In this document: positions 11,963-22,800 of the stretch, in pieces
Numbering within the stretch: position 1 is the first letter of the stretch
Layout: each line of letters starts with the position of its first letter
Assembly (NCBI GenBank): GCA_018136815.1
Contig: CM030931.1
Location: 4,780,148-4,844,147 of the forward strand
Length of the DNA: 64,000 nt
Reading direction: 5' to 3'
From: Isochrysis galbana
Taxonomy: Eukaryota; Haptophyta; Isochrysidales; Isochrysidaceae
The notes under the pieces: generated by a model
Database searches by the model: none
Seen by the model: the letters and a program-made list of their open reading frames with translations, nothing else
Told to the model about the DNA's origin: nothing
Made by a program: the position numbers and the translations under genes

Positions 11963-12522
11963 GTGGAGGTACCCGAGGACCATCAGCCGCTAGGGGGCCA
12001 GTACTTTGTCTTCCTCGCCAAGCGACTCGGTCACCGCACCTACGAGGAGATCCGGCCGGAGCCCAGCCCTCAAGTTCTGCGAACACATGGAGGAGGGCAT
12101 GAGCGGTGCCATCCTGGCGATGCTGCTCGTCACAGCCTCCGGCCTCCGGTATGGGCCGTGGATGTGGAGACTTCCGCGTGGATTTGGCCAAGGAACGCTA
12201 CCCGTCGATGTGGGCACTCATCGAGCCATACATGGGCCGTTGGTGCAAGGCAAAACTCATGCTCGTCGGCGACTACTCTGACGAGTACGAGAAAATCCCC
12301 AAGACCAAATACATTGGAGACGAGGCGGCCGTCGCGTACCTCTGCATGGAATACATCACGGCGGTCGCATACGATGAAACGAGTCCCATGGTGCAAGTGC
12401 GCCGAGCAGCTGGCAAACTCTGGATGGAGGACCAGAAGGCCATCCTCTCACGTACGCATCACGGACCTCGTCACCCAGGATCAGCCAAGCGACCTGGGCG
12501 CCTGCCAGCAGAACGACATTGA
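11963..12522 (+). pseudogene. Broken ORF of unknown family
   Basis: Protein-like sequence continues across three reading frames. First comes EVPEDHQPLGGQYFVFLAKR near 11963-12050. Next comes ALKFCEHMEEGMSGAIL near 12068-12120. Finally MWALIEPYMGRWCKAKLMLV, followed by a Tyr/Asp/Glu-rich stretch, runs from about 12170 to 12440. I recognise no family. Frame jumps without clear splice sites suggest a decayed gene, although unrecognised introns are an alternative. It sits directly after the minisatellite. Confidence 0.35.
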
Positions 12523-12989
12523 CAACAGGATCGAGGATGAGGACAATGAGAAAAAGACGAAGAAGATGAAGATTTAGCCGCAGGTGTTAGGCGTGTTCCG
12601 AAAAGTGGGGTGGTACCGTGGGGAAAAAGTTGCTATGCGCACGCCTCGCGCCTCCAATTCCATACTAATATAACAGTCTAAGAGAAAACAAAATATCACC
12701 TGGCCCTCTTTTGACGGAACGCGACTTTTCCGTGCCTCGGGACAGCGGAACTCACGGCCGCCAAGCACACGTCCGAGGGGGTGCGAGGGTGTGCACATTC
12801 CAGCACCCCCTCCCCAGTAGGATGTAGGATCCAGTGCGAGCCGAGGAGCCGAGTCTTGACCGATGCGCCGCTCAACCAGGCCTACGAGGACTGTAGAGGT
12901 AAGGCACCCCTTATGTAGTGAGTAGTGACCCGCCCGCTATGTATAGCAGAATGCAAGTGTATTCAAAGAGTATAACGTAACGACTACAT

Positions 12990-13140
12990 ACAACCACCGA
13001 ATGTGAACAATATCTCAAACACAACGACACCTATACACAGTTCATTGGAGAAACTATCCCGCGAAAGGACTTCCTAACAACATGGGAGGCGATAAAAACA
13101 ACCACGTGCTATCCATCCACGATTCTATCACATGTCGACC
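12990..13140 (+). mobile_element. LINE ORF fragment
   Basis: Reads CEQYLKHNDTY, then ETIPRKDFLTTWEAI. It aligns with CEQYLRNNDTY...YIPRDKFLASWSAI of the LINE protein at 33651-34952. It covers only about 45 codons of the same protein. Confidence 0.65.
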
Positions 13141-13636
13141 CCCCACCAGAGGAAAACTGCGCGGCATGTCGCATCGATGAACAGGCGGCCGCGCTTTTCT
13201 CTGGCAGGCAGGCAGCGAGACAGCGACGCTGCCATCGCACTACGTATTAGCTTTGGACTCGCAGGTATTGCCTAGAAGTGTCAATCCTAGTTCTACAGCT
13301 CCAACTCCAACACCTCTCCGTTTTAGAAAGGGGATAGGATGTGAAGTATGGTCTGGCTCTCTGGCCGCCTGGTTAAGGCCCCGCCACCGGCCGACGGTCA
13401 AAAGAAGTAAAGAACAGCGGCGCGCCTCGCGCACCATCATGTGTGTTTCGTTCGAATTGATTGTCGATTGCATACCCTTGTCCATATGCGACATGTGTAT
13501 GCCTCAGACAGCAATTGCAAGTGTGGTGGTGGTGGGACAAAACAGATGGTTCGTATTGTAGCGAGCTGATACGCATCGAATTTCCCAGACAAGAGAGGTG
13601 CAAGATAACTGCGAGACGGCTTTGAGCCTTTTTCCA

Positions 13637-14086
13637 CTACATCTCTTCCATCTCCTCGTCCTCTAACTCGTCATCCCGTGGAAGTGCTGCTTCCAAAGCA
13701 GCCTTGATATTGGCAAAGCGAATGTCAAGGAGGCGCATCTGTGCGGCGGCCGCAGGCACTCCACCACTCTTGAATGCGACGAGCAGCTGTTTCATCAGAG
13801 GGAGCATCGTGCACCCTTCTGGGGTGAGCTCAACTATCTCCTCTCGTGCAGCTGCCTCTGCTGCTTGCTGTTTCCGAAACGCCTCGTCCTGTTCCACAGA
13901 TGATGTGTACGCTGCGTCCGCTGACGAGGTGGAGGCAAGGAGAGCCTGGTCGTGCTCAGTTTCAAGGTCGACGTCGTCGTCGTCACCGATGAGCATCTCG
14001 CCGGCCGGTCGCCGCGCACCAGATGCAAAATCAAGAGTGCTGCTTGGCCGCTCGTCGGCCCGCCGCTTCTGCAACTCGCCCTCCAC
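13637..14086 (-). CDS. Small acidic hypothetical protein (3' exon)
   Basis: An open frame of about 149 codons with protein-like composition: an Asp-rich patch (GDDDDVDLE), an Ala/Glu/Gln helix (FRKQQAAEAAAREE), a hydrophobic helical segment (MLPLMKQLLVAFKSG), a second helix and an acidic tail ending EDEEMEEM. The frame has no ATG at its 5' end (the first possible initiator is GTG), so an upstream exon is likely, perhaps near 14150-14300. The two-helix core followed by leucine-rich spacing faintly recalls Mediator subunit 9, but I cannot support that call. Function unknown. Confidence 0.45.
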   Translation of the reverse strand: MEGELQKRRADERPSSTLDFASGARRPAGEMLIGDDDDVDLETEHDQALLASTSSADAAYTSSVEQDEAFRKQQAAEAAAREEIVELTPEGCTMLPLMKQLLVAFKSGGVPAAAAQMRLLDIRFANIKAALEAALPRDDELEDEEMEEM

Positions 14087-14223
14087 ACCGATGACAGGAA
14101 AGAGGAAAGGGAGAAAATAGAGGCTAGAGTAGGCTCTACCATAGAATTAAGAAAAAATGTAGAGGCTATCGCTTCTGAGCTTCGGAGGCAGCAGCGCTTC
14201 GCAGCCAGCACACGCACGCGCCG

Positions 14224-14650
14224 ATGGCGCCTGGGGCCTCCCCAGGGCATGCAGCGGCCACCAAGGGGCCCCCAGGTGGGTACTCGACATCGGCGCGCGA
14301 CGTACAGGCAAAGGAGCGGCTCGGCGTCCTCGAAGACGTCCGCAAGGCGGTGGAGCATTGCCGTGCGACGGGCGAGAGCGCTCGTCTCGAGGTCTCGCGG
14401 TTCGCTCGGGCAAGTTCCCCAAGGCCACCGAAGGGAAGATACGCCAGGCGCTCTCCAAGACGGCCGTCCCCGATAAATTCATCCGTGACCCGTGACCACC
14501 ACTCGCACTCGCAGGTGCTGATACGACGAACGCCGAGAGGATGAAATTGGGCGAGTCCCTAATAAAAAACCTTGTTTGACCGCCCTATGAATTGGAGTGT
14601 GCTGCAGACCGCTGCCGGCGGCACGGTACCTGGCGGCGACACGGCACCAT
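14224..14650 (+). pseudogene. Transposase-like remnant
   Basis: Reads a helical segment (ERLGVLEDVRKAVEHCRATG), then after a frame change GKFPKATEGKIRQALSKT to a stop near 14491, and then MNWSVLQTAAGGT from 14587. The last piece resembles LNWSVLQAAGGGG in the DDE transposase at 47949-49170, so this may be an internally deleted relative. The similarity is short and the call is tentative. Confidence 0.25.
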
Positions 14651-15000
14651 GCCCATGCCCCGAGACACACGGACATGCGAGCGATTGCGGAAGTAATAAT
14701 TGGTCACGCCTACCTTGTGTGCCACGTTTGGTGGGGGGGGGTTCCAAGGACCTTCAGGGGGCGATGATACCGAGGGGAGGACAAGATGCTGCAAGAAATT
14801 GGCCTCCTTTCGACTACTTCTACTTTGGATACTTTACTAGAGTACTCTTGAGTAAAGACTAAGGCGAATAGAGTACTAGGTACGAAACCACCGAACGCAT
14901 CATCGTCATCTATTTGTGGATCATGCACGACGCCCCCCCCCCCCCCCTCCGCCCCCCCCCATTCGCCCACCGTATGCGTGCAACCTAGAAGCAGTGACAG

Positions 15001-16155
15001 ATGCTGACCTCCTTCCGCGTGCCCAGTGGGCCGGTGGAGGGGGAGTACGACGGAGTGCTTCTCTTCACCGACCTGGAAGCCGACGACGCCCTCGCGCTTA
15101 CGGTCCTAGCGCCTCGGCTCGCCAGAGTGCCTACACTGGCGGTCGTCAGTGAGGGCGACGCTGACAAGACGGAGCTTTGCTGCGGCTACCTGCATTGTGT
15201 CGGCCTGGACGCGCATGCGTCGGTGGTGCAAGGTCGCCGATCATCCACACCGTTTCCCAAGGCCATCCTCGACCTTTATATACCAGACGCCGCCTCCTCA
15301 AAGGCAGCCGTGCTTAAGCGACCGGATTCACTGCCACTTGAGTGCAATAATGTGGAGCTGGCGAACGAGAGATACGCTGCCTCGCAAGTTGAAGTGTTCG
15401 TAGAAAAATGCAAGGCGCCCCTGGCGATTGTTTTGAAGCCGCCAGACGAGTTGGTGCACATCTCAACGGCTTCCCGCGCCAAGATCACAGTCGCTATGTA
15501 TGGCTCGTTCAACATGACACAGATGTTAGGCCGGCATTGGTCGAAGGGCGAGGAGCCAATGCAGGTGGAATTCATGCGCTCCTTTCGTGCGGCTCTTTGG
15601 GTGGAGCGCTCTGTTGCCTGTGGCCGAGATTGTAGCCTCCACGCTGCCCTCGCGCCTACATTGTGGACAGCCACAGTCGAAGATCAGCCAACAATACAAC
15701 AACACATCCGACTATGGAACAAAGCTATAGTCAAACGCTCTTGTAGGGACATTGGCATGAGCGAGAAGGAAATCCTCCAGCTGATGGAGGCTAAGGATAT
15801 GTCCGCCGATGAGGTCGCTCGACGTGTGGTTGCAGCTGGAAACAACGGCAAGAGGGTGGAAACCAGGCTAAACAAAATCATCTTGCCTAATGTGCGTGTT
15901 GATTGCCTGCAGGTTTGCCACGCGGACACATTGGTTGTGGCCTGCCTCGTCGATGATGACGGGAAGCTGGGCCCTCATTTGTTGCAAGCTACCAATCCTG
16001 TACGAAGTGAGGATGGGATTCGCTTCAAGAACGTGCCGGGTGCTGGTGGACTCGGTCGCATTGCTGCTCTGGTCGCTGAGCCTGGACCCCCAAGAGAGGC
16101 TTGCATTGAAGCTTCCATTCAGGCACTCACTGCTGCCATCTCTGGGCGTTCTTGA
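15001..16155 (+). CDS. Nucleoside-hydrolase-like protein
   Basis: Single-exon, 384 aa, ATG at 15001. The N-terminus has a beta strand followed by TDLEADDALAL (residues 23-33). This resembles the DxDxxxDDAxAL metal-binding loop of inosine-uridine nucleoside hydrolases, except that the first Asp of the motif is Phe22 (D24, D28 and D29 are kept). The loss of one Ca-binding Asp and the poor match downstream mean catalytic activity is doubtful. Middle motifs such as MYGSFNMTQML and a Cys/Arg-rich stretch are not diagnostic. A helical segment near 255-285 precedes a C-terminal beta-rich part. No signal peptide is seen. It could belong to an uncharacterised branch of the fold. Coding status is firm; function is an inference. 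Confidence 0.55.
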   Translation: MLTSFRVPSGPVEGEYDGVLLFTDLEADDALALTVLAPRLARVPTLAVVSEGDADKTELCCGYLHCVGLDAHASVVQGRRSSTPFPKAILDLYIPDAASSKAAVLKRPDSLPLECNNVELANERYAASQVEVFVEKCKAPLAIVLKPPDELVHISTASRAKITVAMYGSFNMTQMLGRHWSKGEEPMQVEFMRSFRAALWVERSVACGRDCSLHAALAPTLWTATVEDQPTIQQHIRLWNKAIVKRSCRDIGMSEKEILQLMEAKDMSADEVARRVVAAGNNGKRVETRLNKIILPNVRVDCLQVCHADTLVVACLVDDDGKLGPHLLQATNPVRSEDGIRFKNVPGAGGLGRIAALVAEPGPPREACIEASIQALTAAISGRS

Positions 16156-16377
16156 TATTATAGTGCTCCCAAGTGCATGTGCTGTGTGTAATGGACATCG
16201 CGATCGCGTCGACATCGCGTAAGCGGTTCGGTGGGGTTTGTCGCCGTTTGTGTATCGCAATGTGGCTATTGAGCATGCCTCGGGAAGGGTGTTCTCGGCA
16301 ATGCAGTCTTCCCACGCGCATGTAATCTAAGTCTGTGCATCACGGATAGTGTCATCGCGTCGACATTGCGTAAAAAA

Positions 16378-16465
16378 ACATCTGAAGATTCAAGGCCAAA
16401 CACCTTCTAGGAGTCCGGTGTATGCTACCTCTCCACTGACACCGCCCTTATCTCTATTCGCCCCA
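16378..16465 (-). mobile_element. LINE 3'-end fragment
   Basis: Starts at ACATCTGAAGATTC and retains CACCTTCTAGGAG and ACACCGCCCTTATC of the LINE 3' UTR. A near-identical sequence (ATCGCGTCGACAT[T/C]GCGTAA) occurs just before it and about 150 bp upstream. Confidence 0.5.
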
Positions 16466-16499
16466 TGACGGATCCGAGGGTACCACTACCTCGGATGGG

Positions 16500-17275
16500 A
16501 ATTGAGGAGACGGAAGGGAGGCGGCGAGAGGCACGGCGGAGGCCGGGACCAAAGGAAGGACGGGCTCACCCGCCTTAGGAGGAGGCGAAGAGACGGGCTT
16601 GGGGGAGGCAGAGCGGGACGACGGAGCGGACATAGCGAGGACGAGAGCGAAAGCGAGAGCGAGCGAGCGAGGGTGGGAGACTTGTGGGGGCTAAAGTGAG
16701 TGTTACGAACGAGGGACGAGAGCGAGAGCGGGGACGAGGACGAGAACGAGAACGAGGGACGAGAACGAGGGACGACAAGGACCGACCGGAGGGTCTCTAG
16801 CCAGACAGACACAGAGAACACGTCACGTGCTCACACAACACTGATCCAACTCTCCCTCACATTCGGGTATCTTTCCCCACTTGAACGGGGAAACACAGGG
16901 AATGGGAAAACAAGGAAGAGAAAGCCGAAAGGAGAGCAATGATGCGACGGGGAAGCCGATGCAATCAACGGTTACACGAGAAGGGTAAGTAGAAGTAAGG
17001 AGGGAATCTACAACACTTCTCGTGTGCTGGTGAACCAAGGGGCGAGGGAGTAGGCTAACCGCTGGGGGAACCCCCACAGCCACAGCGGCGAACACACCTA
17101 CGACGAGAACGAGGACGAGCGCGGGGGGACGAGGGCAAGGAGGGACCAGGGCTAGAGCAAGGCCCCACGCGCGCAAGCGTGCAAGAACGAGGCGAGGCGG
17201 CGAGGCAGGCCACAAAGGGGCGCGAGAACAAGGCGAGGCAGGCCACAAAGGGGCGCGAGAACAAGGCCCAAAAGA
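16500..17275 (+). repeat. GA/CGAG-rich low-complexity tract
   Basis: Irregular GACGAG/GAGCGAGA repeats, then at 17195-17270 a 36-bp unit (AGGCAGGCCACAAAGGGGCG core) present twice in tandem. No supportable gene. ORFs on both strands are composition artefacts. Confidence 0.6.
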
Positions 17276-17710
17276 GTGGGTGCTGGAGTAGTTTTATACC
17301 AAAATGGAGCGGTGCTGGCCAAAAAATGGAACCTTAGGTTGCAGGTTGCACCGTCTTACCGGGAAATACCGGAGGGGGAAATTGGACTAGAGAATACGGA
17401 GGGGGGAATACCAGAAGTGGAGGGAATATTGGAAGTGGGGGGGATTCCGGTTAAAGTTCCCTCGTCCCCTTCCCCTCGTTCTCACTCGTCCCCTCTCCCT
17501 TTCCTCACCACCTCCCTCGTGCCCACCCCCTTCTCCTGTATGCCAAGGTGACGAGCAAAGAATTGACCTTTGTAGAGCGTGACTAGCCCCTCTCTGAGAC
17601 TTTGTAGCCGCTGCGCTGGATCAGATCAAGCTTCTCCTCACCCAGCCGTAAGGCCAGCATGAATGCTTCAATGGGATATGGAGCAAGACTCGCCTCAATG
17701 TGTTATCCCC

Positions 17711-18646
17711 TCAACTATCCAACATCGCCCTCAACTCCGCCTCTGCTTTCTCGTCCGCCTCTGCCGACCATTCTTTGCTCCTCTGCAAAAACCCGGGGGT
17801 CAGAGCAACTGGAAATCCAAGCCCCTTAGCCGAACATGCCAGCTGATTCCACCCCCCTAAGAGGCGACGTTGCAGTGCCGTCTCTAGGTGGAGTTTGCGC
17901 TTGTCGTCACTCTCCGTGTATGTAGCATCCAGCAGTCGTTTGGCTGCCGCCGTGCTATCGGGTGACCTCGCCGCAATCTCGGCTGCCAGGTGTTGTGCCT
18001 CGGTGAGTGGATCGTCAGAAATACGCGTGATTAATCCCAAGCTTAGGGCTTCCGCGCCATCAAAAATGCGCCCAGTCATGGTCAACTCCATCGCCACATC
18101 TTTGGGCACCAATTCGGGCAGCACTACAGTCCCGCCCATATCGGGGATCAAACCCCACTTTGCCTCCATGATTGAGAATTTGCAATTGGGTGTCGAGATA
18201 CGCATGTCTGCTCCGAGTGCTATCTGAAAGCCGCCGCCGATGCACACTCCGTGTGTGGCCACGATGACCGGCGCCGGAACTCGCCTCCACAGATAGCTGA
18301 CGTCTTGTGCCAGGTTGGAGATGGCTCCCTCCGGGCGGTCGAGGAGTTCCGCGAGATTAGCGCGTGCATGCATTGGATTGTTCACGTTTTTTACGTCGAG
18401 CCCAGCACAGAAGGCGCGGCCCTCGCCGTGGAGGACCACTGCACGCACAGAGCGGTCGGCGGCGAGCGAGCGAGCACATGAGGCAATCGCTCGGAACATG
18501 TGCATGTCGAGCGAATTGAGCTTGTCGGGCCGGCACAGCCGGACCGTCACCACGCCGTTCGGTCCCTTGCTCTGCTGCACACGCGCTCCGCTCGAGAGAG
18601 CCCGCCGGCCGACGGACGGGCGGAGCGCCGGCAGACAAGAGCGCAT
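17711..18646 (-). CDS. Enoyl-CoA hydratase/isomerase family protein
   Basis: Crotonase-fold enzyme of fatty-acid or amino-acid acyl-CoA metabolism, about 311 aa from the ATG at 18646. The first residues (MRSCLPALRPSVGRRALSSG) are Arg/Ser-rich without acids, fitting a mitochondrial transit peptide. Oxyanion-hole segments are GRAFCAGLDV and the Gly-rich IGGGFQIALGADMRI. The catalytic loop reads WGLIPDMGGT, with Asp where dienoyl-CoA isomerases carry their acid and without the second Glu of classic hydratases. Isomerase or an uncharacterised crotonase is therefore more likely than ECHS1. It is one uninterrupted exon. The 3' end lies close to low-complexity DNA. The family is certain; the substrate is not. 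Confidence 0.85.
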   Translation of the reverse strand: MRSCLPALRPSVGRRALSSGARVQQSKGPNGVVTVRLCRPDKLNSLDMHMFRAIASCARSLAADRSVRAVVLHGEGRAFCAGLDVKNVNNPMHARANLAELLDRPEGAISNLAQDVSYLWRRVPAPVIVATHGVCIGGGFQIALGADMRISTPNCKFSIMEAKWGLIPDMGGTVVLPELVPKDVAMELTMTGRIFDGAEALSLGLITRISDDPLTEAQHLAAEIAARSPDSTAAAKRLLDATYTESDDKRKLHLETALQRRLLGGWNQLACSAKGLGFPVALTPGFLQRSKEWSAEADEKAEAELRAMLDS

Positions 18647-18974
18647 TCTGGCGTGGGAGGAGAGGCGTGGGAGGAGAGACGCAGGACCGTGATTACGGTA
18701 TAAAGTAGAGTACTCCGCGTGCAGCAAAGCTTCGAGTTGTGTCACCCCCTTTGCAAGACTAAAGTTTTTGCTTAAAATTTAAGGATATCTGGATGCGGGC
18801 TGACGAAGCCCTTATCGTGAGATTCAGCGCCCTCGATCGCTCCGCCCGCCGCTCCAGCGCGCTCCATGCCGAGCCGCGGCCATGCTGCCTTCCTTGCGGC
18901 GCTGGCGATGATGGGCGACCACGGGCAGGCTGCAGGAGCCGCGGAGGCAGCTGCAATGGCAGCACAGGCCGATC

Positions 18975-20535
18975 GTGAGCGGTCGCGGCGCGCGCGGCGG
19001 CTCGCGATCGTCCGGCTCGCGGCGCAGGCGGCTGTGCTGGCGTCCACTTCTGCGCTCGAGCCGACTGGCGCGCAGGAGCCGGAAGGCAAGCGGAGGCGGT
19101 AACGTGGAGAGGGCTGATGGGGGCTGGCGGGGCTCAACCATTTGGGGCTACCTGGAGGCCGGCGACGAGACCACCTACAAGACAAACTCTCGCGTGACGC
19201 GGGCAACGTTCGAGCTGATTGCGGAAGAGCTCGCGAAGGCGGGCTTTTTGAAGGACTCGGACTGCCGCAACCAGGAGCTGGCAGTCTCGGGCCGCTTCAA
19301 GTTGGCGGTGTGTCTCTATCTTGTCGCGCACGGAGTTGTCCCCAAGGTGGCGGGCGACGCTGCGAGCCTCGGTGCGACAACGGTGAAGGCTTACCTCGAC
19401 GAGTTCGTGCACGGCGTGATCAACGTTCTCAAACCCGTGTACATGCCCAACATCCCTCGATCGCAGACCTGCGTGAACGGCGTGCGAGAAGAGTTCGCCA
19501 AGAGGCGCGGCATCCCCAACGTGGCCATGGCAATTGATGGTACGCACATCCCCTTCACCCCGGACACCGAGGTGGGCAAGATGGACTTCCGCAATTACAA
19601 GGGTTGGACGTCTCTCCTCGCCGTGGCCTTTGTCGATTCATTCTATCTGTTTGTGGGTGCTCATGTTGGGCAGCCGGGGCGCAGCGGCGACAGTGCAGTC
19701 CTCGCTGATAGCGCTCTTCTTAAAAGGATCAAGGCTGATCGTGAGGCTTGGTTGGGTGAGGGTGGTATGATCGCCGCAGATGGTGGAGCAAAGGACTCTG
19801 GCGGCCTCTTCCTCAATCCGTACGGTAGCCCTAGCACAGAGGAGGAGTATTGGTTCAACTTTTGTCAGTCGTCGACTCGCTTCTTTGTCGAAGAGACATT
19901 TGGCCGATGGAAGAACCGATTCAGGTGTTGCCATTACTCGTATGCCACGACCCAGCAGCCGTCTTTGTGGCCTCCAACCCCCCCCCCCCCCGGCCATCAT
20001 TTCTAGGTTTCTCATCCACGACATTGGCCTCAGCCACCACACAACAGCTCGACTCATTTATGCGTCGATGGTCTTACATAATGTGTGCACAATCCATAAG
20101 GACGATGCGGTGCCAACGTTGGACAATTCAGATGAGAGTTGGGTGTGCTTTTTCGACATGTATGCTCGGCACGCGTGCCCGCATTGCACAAGGTGCGGCG
20201 CGGCTCATTGCCGTCATGCTGCTGGGAAAGGACGCGTGGGCCGCCCCCCAACGGATGAGCCTTCGGCTGCTCGGGACTACTTGAAGAGTGCTTTGTGGGA
20301 GCAGCTTGTGGAGTCGGACATCGTTGGGCTCACTGATGCCGACATCGCAGAGATGGCTGCAGCGAACAGCCACACCACTCGGCGTGGTGCGGGCAGCTGG
20401 CCCAGAGGCGTGTGGGCCCGCCAGGTGCGAGCGCGCATGCGCGAACCAACCCCCCAGAGGCGTGTGGGCCCGCCAGGTGCAAGGAGGAACGGCCGCAGGA
20501 CTCCCAGGGGGTGTGTGAGGGCGGCGCACACCTGA
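18975..20535 (+). CDS. PIF/Harbinger DDE transposase
   Basis: Harbinger nuclease (DDE_Tnp_4 type). Exons are 18975-19924 and 20007-20535; the 82-bp intron (CAG|GTGTTG...TTTCTAG) contains a C-run. Without splicing, the frame appears broken; spliced, it reads WKNRFR-FLIHDIGL without interruption. Catalytic residues: AIDGTH (first Asp), GDSAVLADSALL (second), and the terminal Glu in FFVEETFGRWKNRFR. The C-terminal helix LIYASMVLHNVC is typical. After that comes a Cys/His cluster (CPHCTRCGAAHC) and a tail made partly of a duplicated PRGVWARQV-like unit encoded by two copies of GAGGCGTGTGGGCCCGCCAG. The start is uncertain: an Ala-rich frame from 18866 may be the true N-terminus, joined by a small frameshift or intron near 19100. 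The partner Myb-like gene is not seen. Confidence 0.85.
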
Positions 20536-20639
20536 GCGTGGCATGAGGCTTGCTGATGTGGCCTCCGAGGTGACCGGCAGCCTCGGCAGCCCTCCGACCG
20601 GGGCGGCCGCCACCGTAGTTCTGAGATTCACTTTTGAAA

Positions 20640-21735
20640 CGCGAAAAAAAAACTCCCGAGAGTAGCTCAGCCCCCTCCCCCCTCATACTTATAGTGCATA
20701 TATGCTTGCTTTACGACGAGCGGGAGAACGTTTGACGAATTGGGAAGACCCTGAGGGTCTGAGGTCTGAGGACAATGAGGAGGGGACCAAGCCAGCGGCA
20801 GGCGCGGAGGGGGTAACGACTTCGGAGACGGCAGACAAAGTACGTTATCGGTAAAGACGATTCTATCGGTAATCGGTAAGGACCGATGGATTGTGCTGGT
20901 AGATGACGGCACTCTGTGATACCTGGCCATTTATTTTCGTGTGGTGTCTTGTTCTTGCTTCTTGCTCCCCGCAATCATCGCGCCGGACGCACCCCATCCC
21001 CCATGTGTGACCTCTCTCTCTGCTCTCTGTGCCCCGACCCGCGACCCGCCCTCCGTTGCCATGCCAGCTCACGGCTCGCCAGTGCCAATCCGTATGCTTC
21101 CGTCCCGCGCCGCTTCCGGTCACTCTTCCCGTCCCCCGTTCCTCTCGTCCCATCCATGCATCATGCATCATACAGAACATGTTACAACACCAAAATCACA
21201 TGCACAGCCTCACAAATCACAGAACCACAGCATCAGATTCCTGTGAGTCACAGGGATTGGTCAGAGCGACGGGCTGGGACTGACGTACGGGCCAGACAGG
21301 GCGTGCGATATGAGGGCACCTCTAGCTCTATGGTCTATGGACGATGGAAGTGTCGTGTCTGCGGTTGCTGTTGGGATTGGGGTGAGCCCCCCTGCATGCC
21401 AAATGGCAGCGTGTGGGTATGGGGGGCGGGTGGTTCTCGCCCCCCATGAGGGCGGCCGAGAAAGTGGGGGGGCGGTTGGGGGGGCGTGGCCCCCTGCCAT
21501 GGCGACCGATCACAAGATTCATCTGCTATGGCTACTAACTACTGACTATTGGCCATTGAACGTGGGCTGCCCCACGATGAGCATGTTTGCCCTCAGCCCC
21601 CCCGAACATACTGCATGGGCTCCTACATAATCATAGTCTATTCGTCATATCTATGACTCATACCACTCTCCCTGTTCAGGTGCTCACGAGGGATAGCAAG
21701 AGGTCACGCTCCATTGATGCATGCATATGCATAGG
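20640..21735. other. Intergenic, no gene seen
   Basis: Unremarkable sequence between the Harbinger element and the acidic gene. ORFs on both strands are short and of low quality. No repeat family recognised elsewhere in the window is evident. Confidence 0.35.
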
Positions 21736-21739
21736 ATTA

Positions 21740-22268
21740 TCAGTATTCTTGCTCGTCTGTGCCATCCTCCTCAAACTCATCCTCGCTTTCTTCTCGTAGC
21801 TCATCCGTGATGACGTCATCGTCCTGGGAAAGCGTAGAAAGGATGGGCATCAGTCTCATCCAATGAATATCTGGCAAGCAAGTGGAGCGCAGCAGCGTAT
21901 CCTGGATCTGTCACCTCGTCAGGCTCCTCTTCATCCCGATCTTCCTCGTCGTCATCCTCCTCGTCGTCGGCATCCATGGATGGATCATCGTCCGCAGGGG
22001 CAATGTTGCTCGCTCGCCCCTCGCGCCCCATAACAGGCAGGTCGGCATTCCAAGTACGGACTCTTAGCAGCTGAGAGAGACATGATAGCAACAGCCGGTG
22101 AGGTCAATGTTTGAAGAGGCAATAGATGTGCGCGGTACTTACCTGTGCCTCGATCACGGCCTCCCAAGCAGCAAGCAAGGTCGCTTCATCACCGACCCCT
22201 CCATGATTCCACAACGCCTCCGTGTTCCGCGGTGCCAGCTGCGGCTGCGCTGACAACGCCCCAAGCAT
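21740..22268 (-). CDS. Three-exon acidic protein, unknown
   Basis: Exons 22268-22143, 22070-21915 and 21823-21740 join in phase 0 through canonical introns: CAG|GTAAGT...CTCTCAG (72 bp) and GAG|GTGACA...TTTCCCAG (91 bp). The product is about 121 aa. The N-terminal 60 residues are helical with Trp (ALWNHGG, TLLAAWEAVIEAQ); the rest is almost wholly Asp/Glu, ending DEQEY. If intron 2 is retained, the frame instead ends at FYAFPGR. I do not recognise the family. An acidic tail of this kind is common in nucleolar or histone-binding proteins, but that is speculation. The splice signals and frame continuity make a real gene likely. Confidence 0.55.
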
Positions 22269-22800
22269 TTCAGCGACCGCCGGAGGCCGCTGGTGGGCCG
22301 CGGGTCGGGTGCACAGCAGCAGCAGGCCTGTTCGACTTTTCTTGTCTGGGCTGGTTTAAACCATTCTCCACTCTAATATCAACCACATACTCACGGTGAC
22401 ACGTAGAATACCTACGTAAGCAGGAGGGTCGTAGGACGAGAGAGAGAGAGAAGGCGGCGTTCCGTCGAAAGAGGACCAGAGAATGTTATGTAGAAATTCA
22501 AGTGAAAAATCAGGTTAGGGCCTACCCATACGACCCCCGAGAGAAAATTGGGGTCCGAAAATCTGATTTCACGGTCCGATTTTCACAGTGGGGGAGGTGC
22601 GGGGCACCCCAAAAATTGGAGTTTGCAAAGTAGCGCACGAATTCACGAATTCCTCTTACTTTGCTCCAATTCACAGTTTGATATTCACGCTGGCCGCCGC
22701 TCGCGACGGAGTGGCTCGGAGCCCTCCGGCTACGCTCGACTCGACACAGGGGCGGGAGTGCCGCCGCGAAAGCGAGGAAGTCCCTCGGGTAAGAGCCGGA

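Noticed and set aside
11467-12191. Long Arg- or Ala-rich ORFs in all frames
   Set aside because: Created by the GAGGGCGGCGGC minisatellite, which is open in every frame.
19780-20006. Apparent frameshift in the Harbinger transposase at the C-run
   Set aside because: An 82-bp GT-AG intron restores one frame across it.
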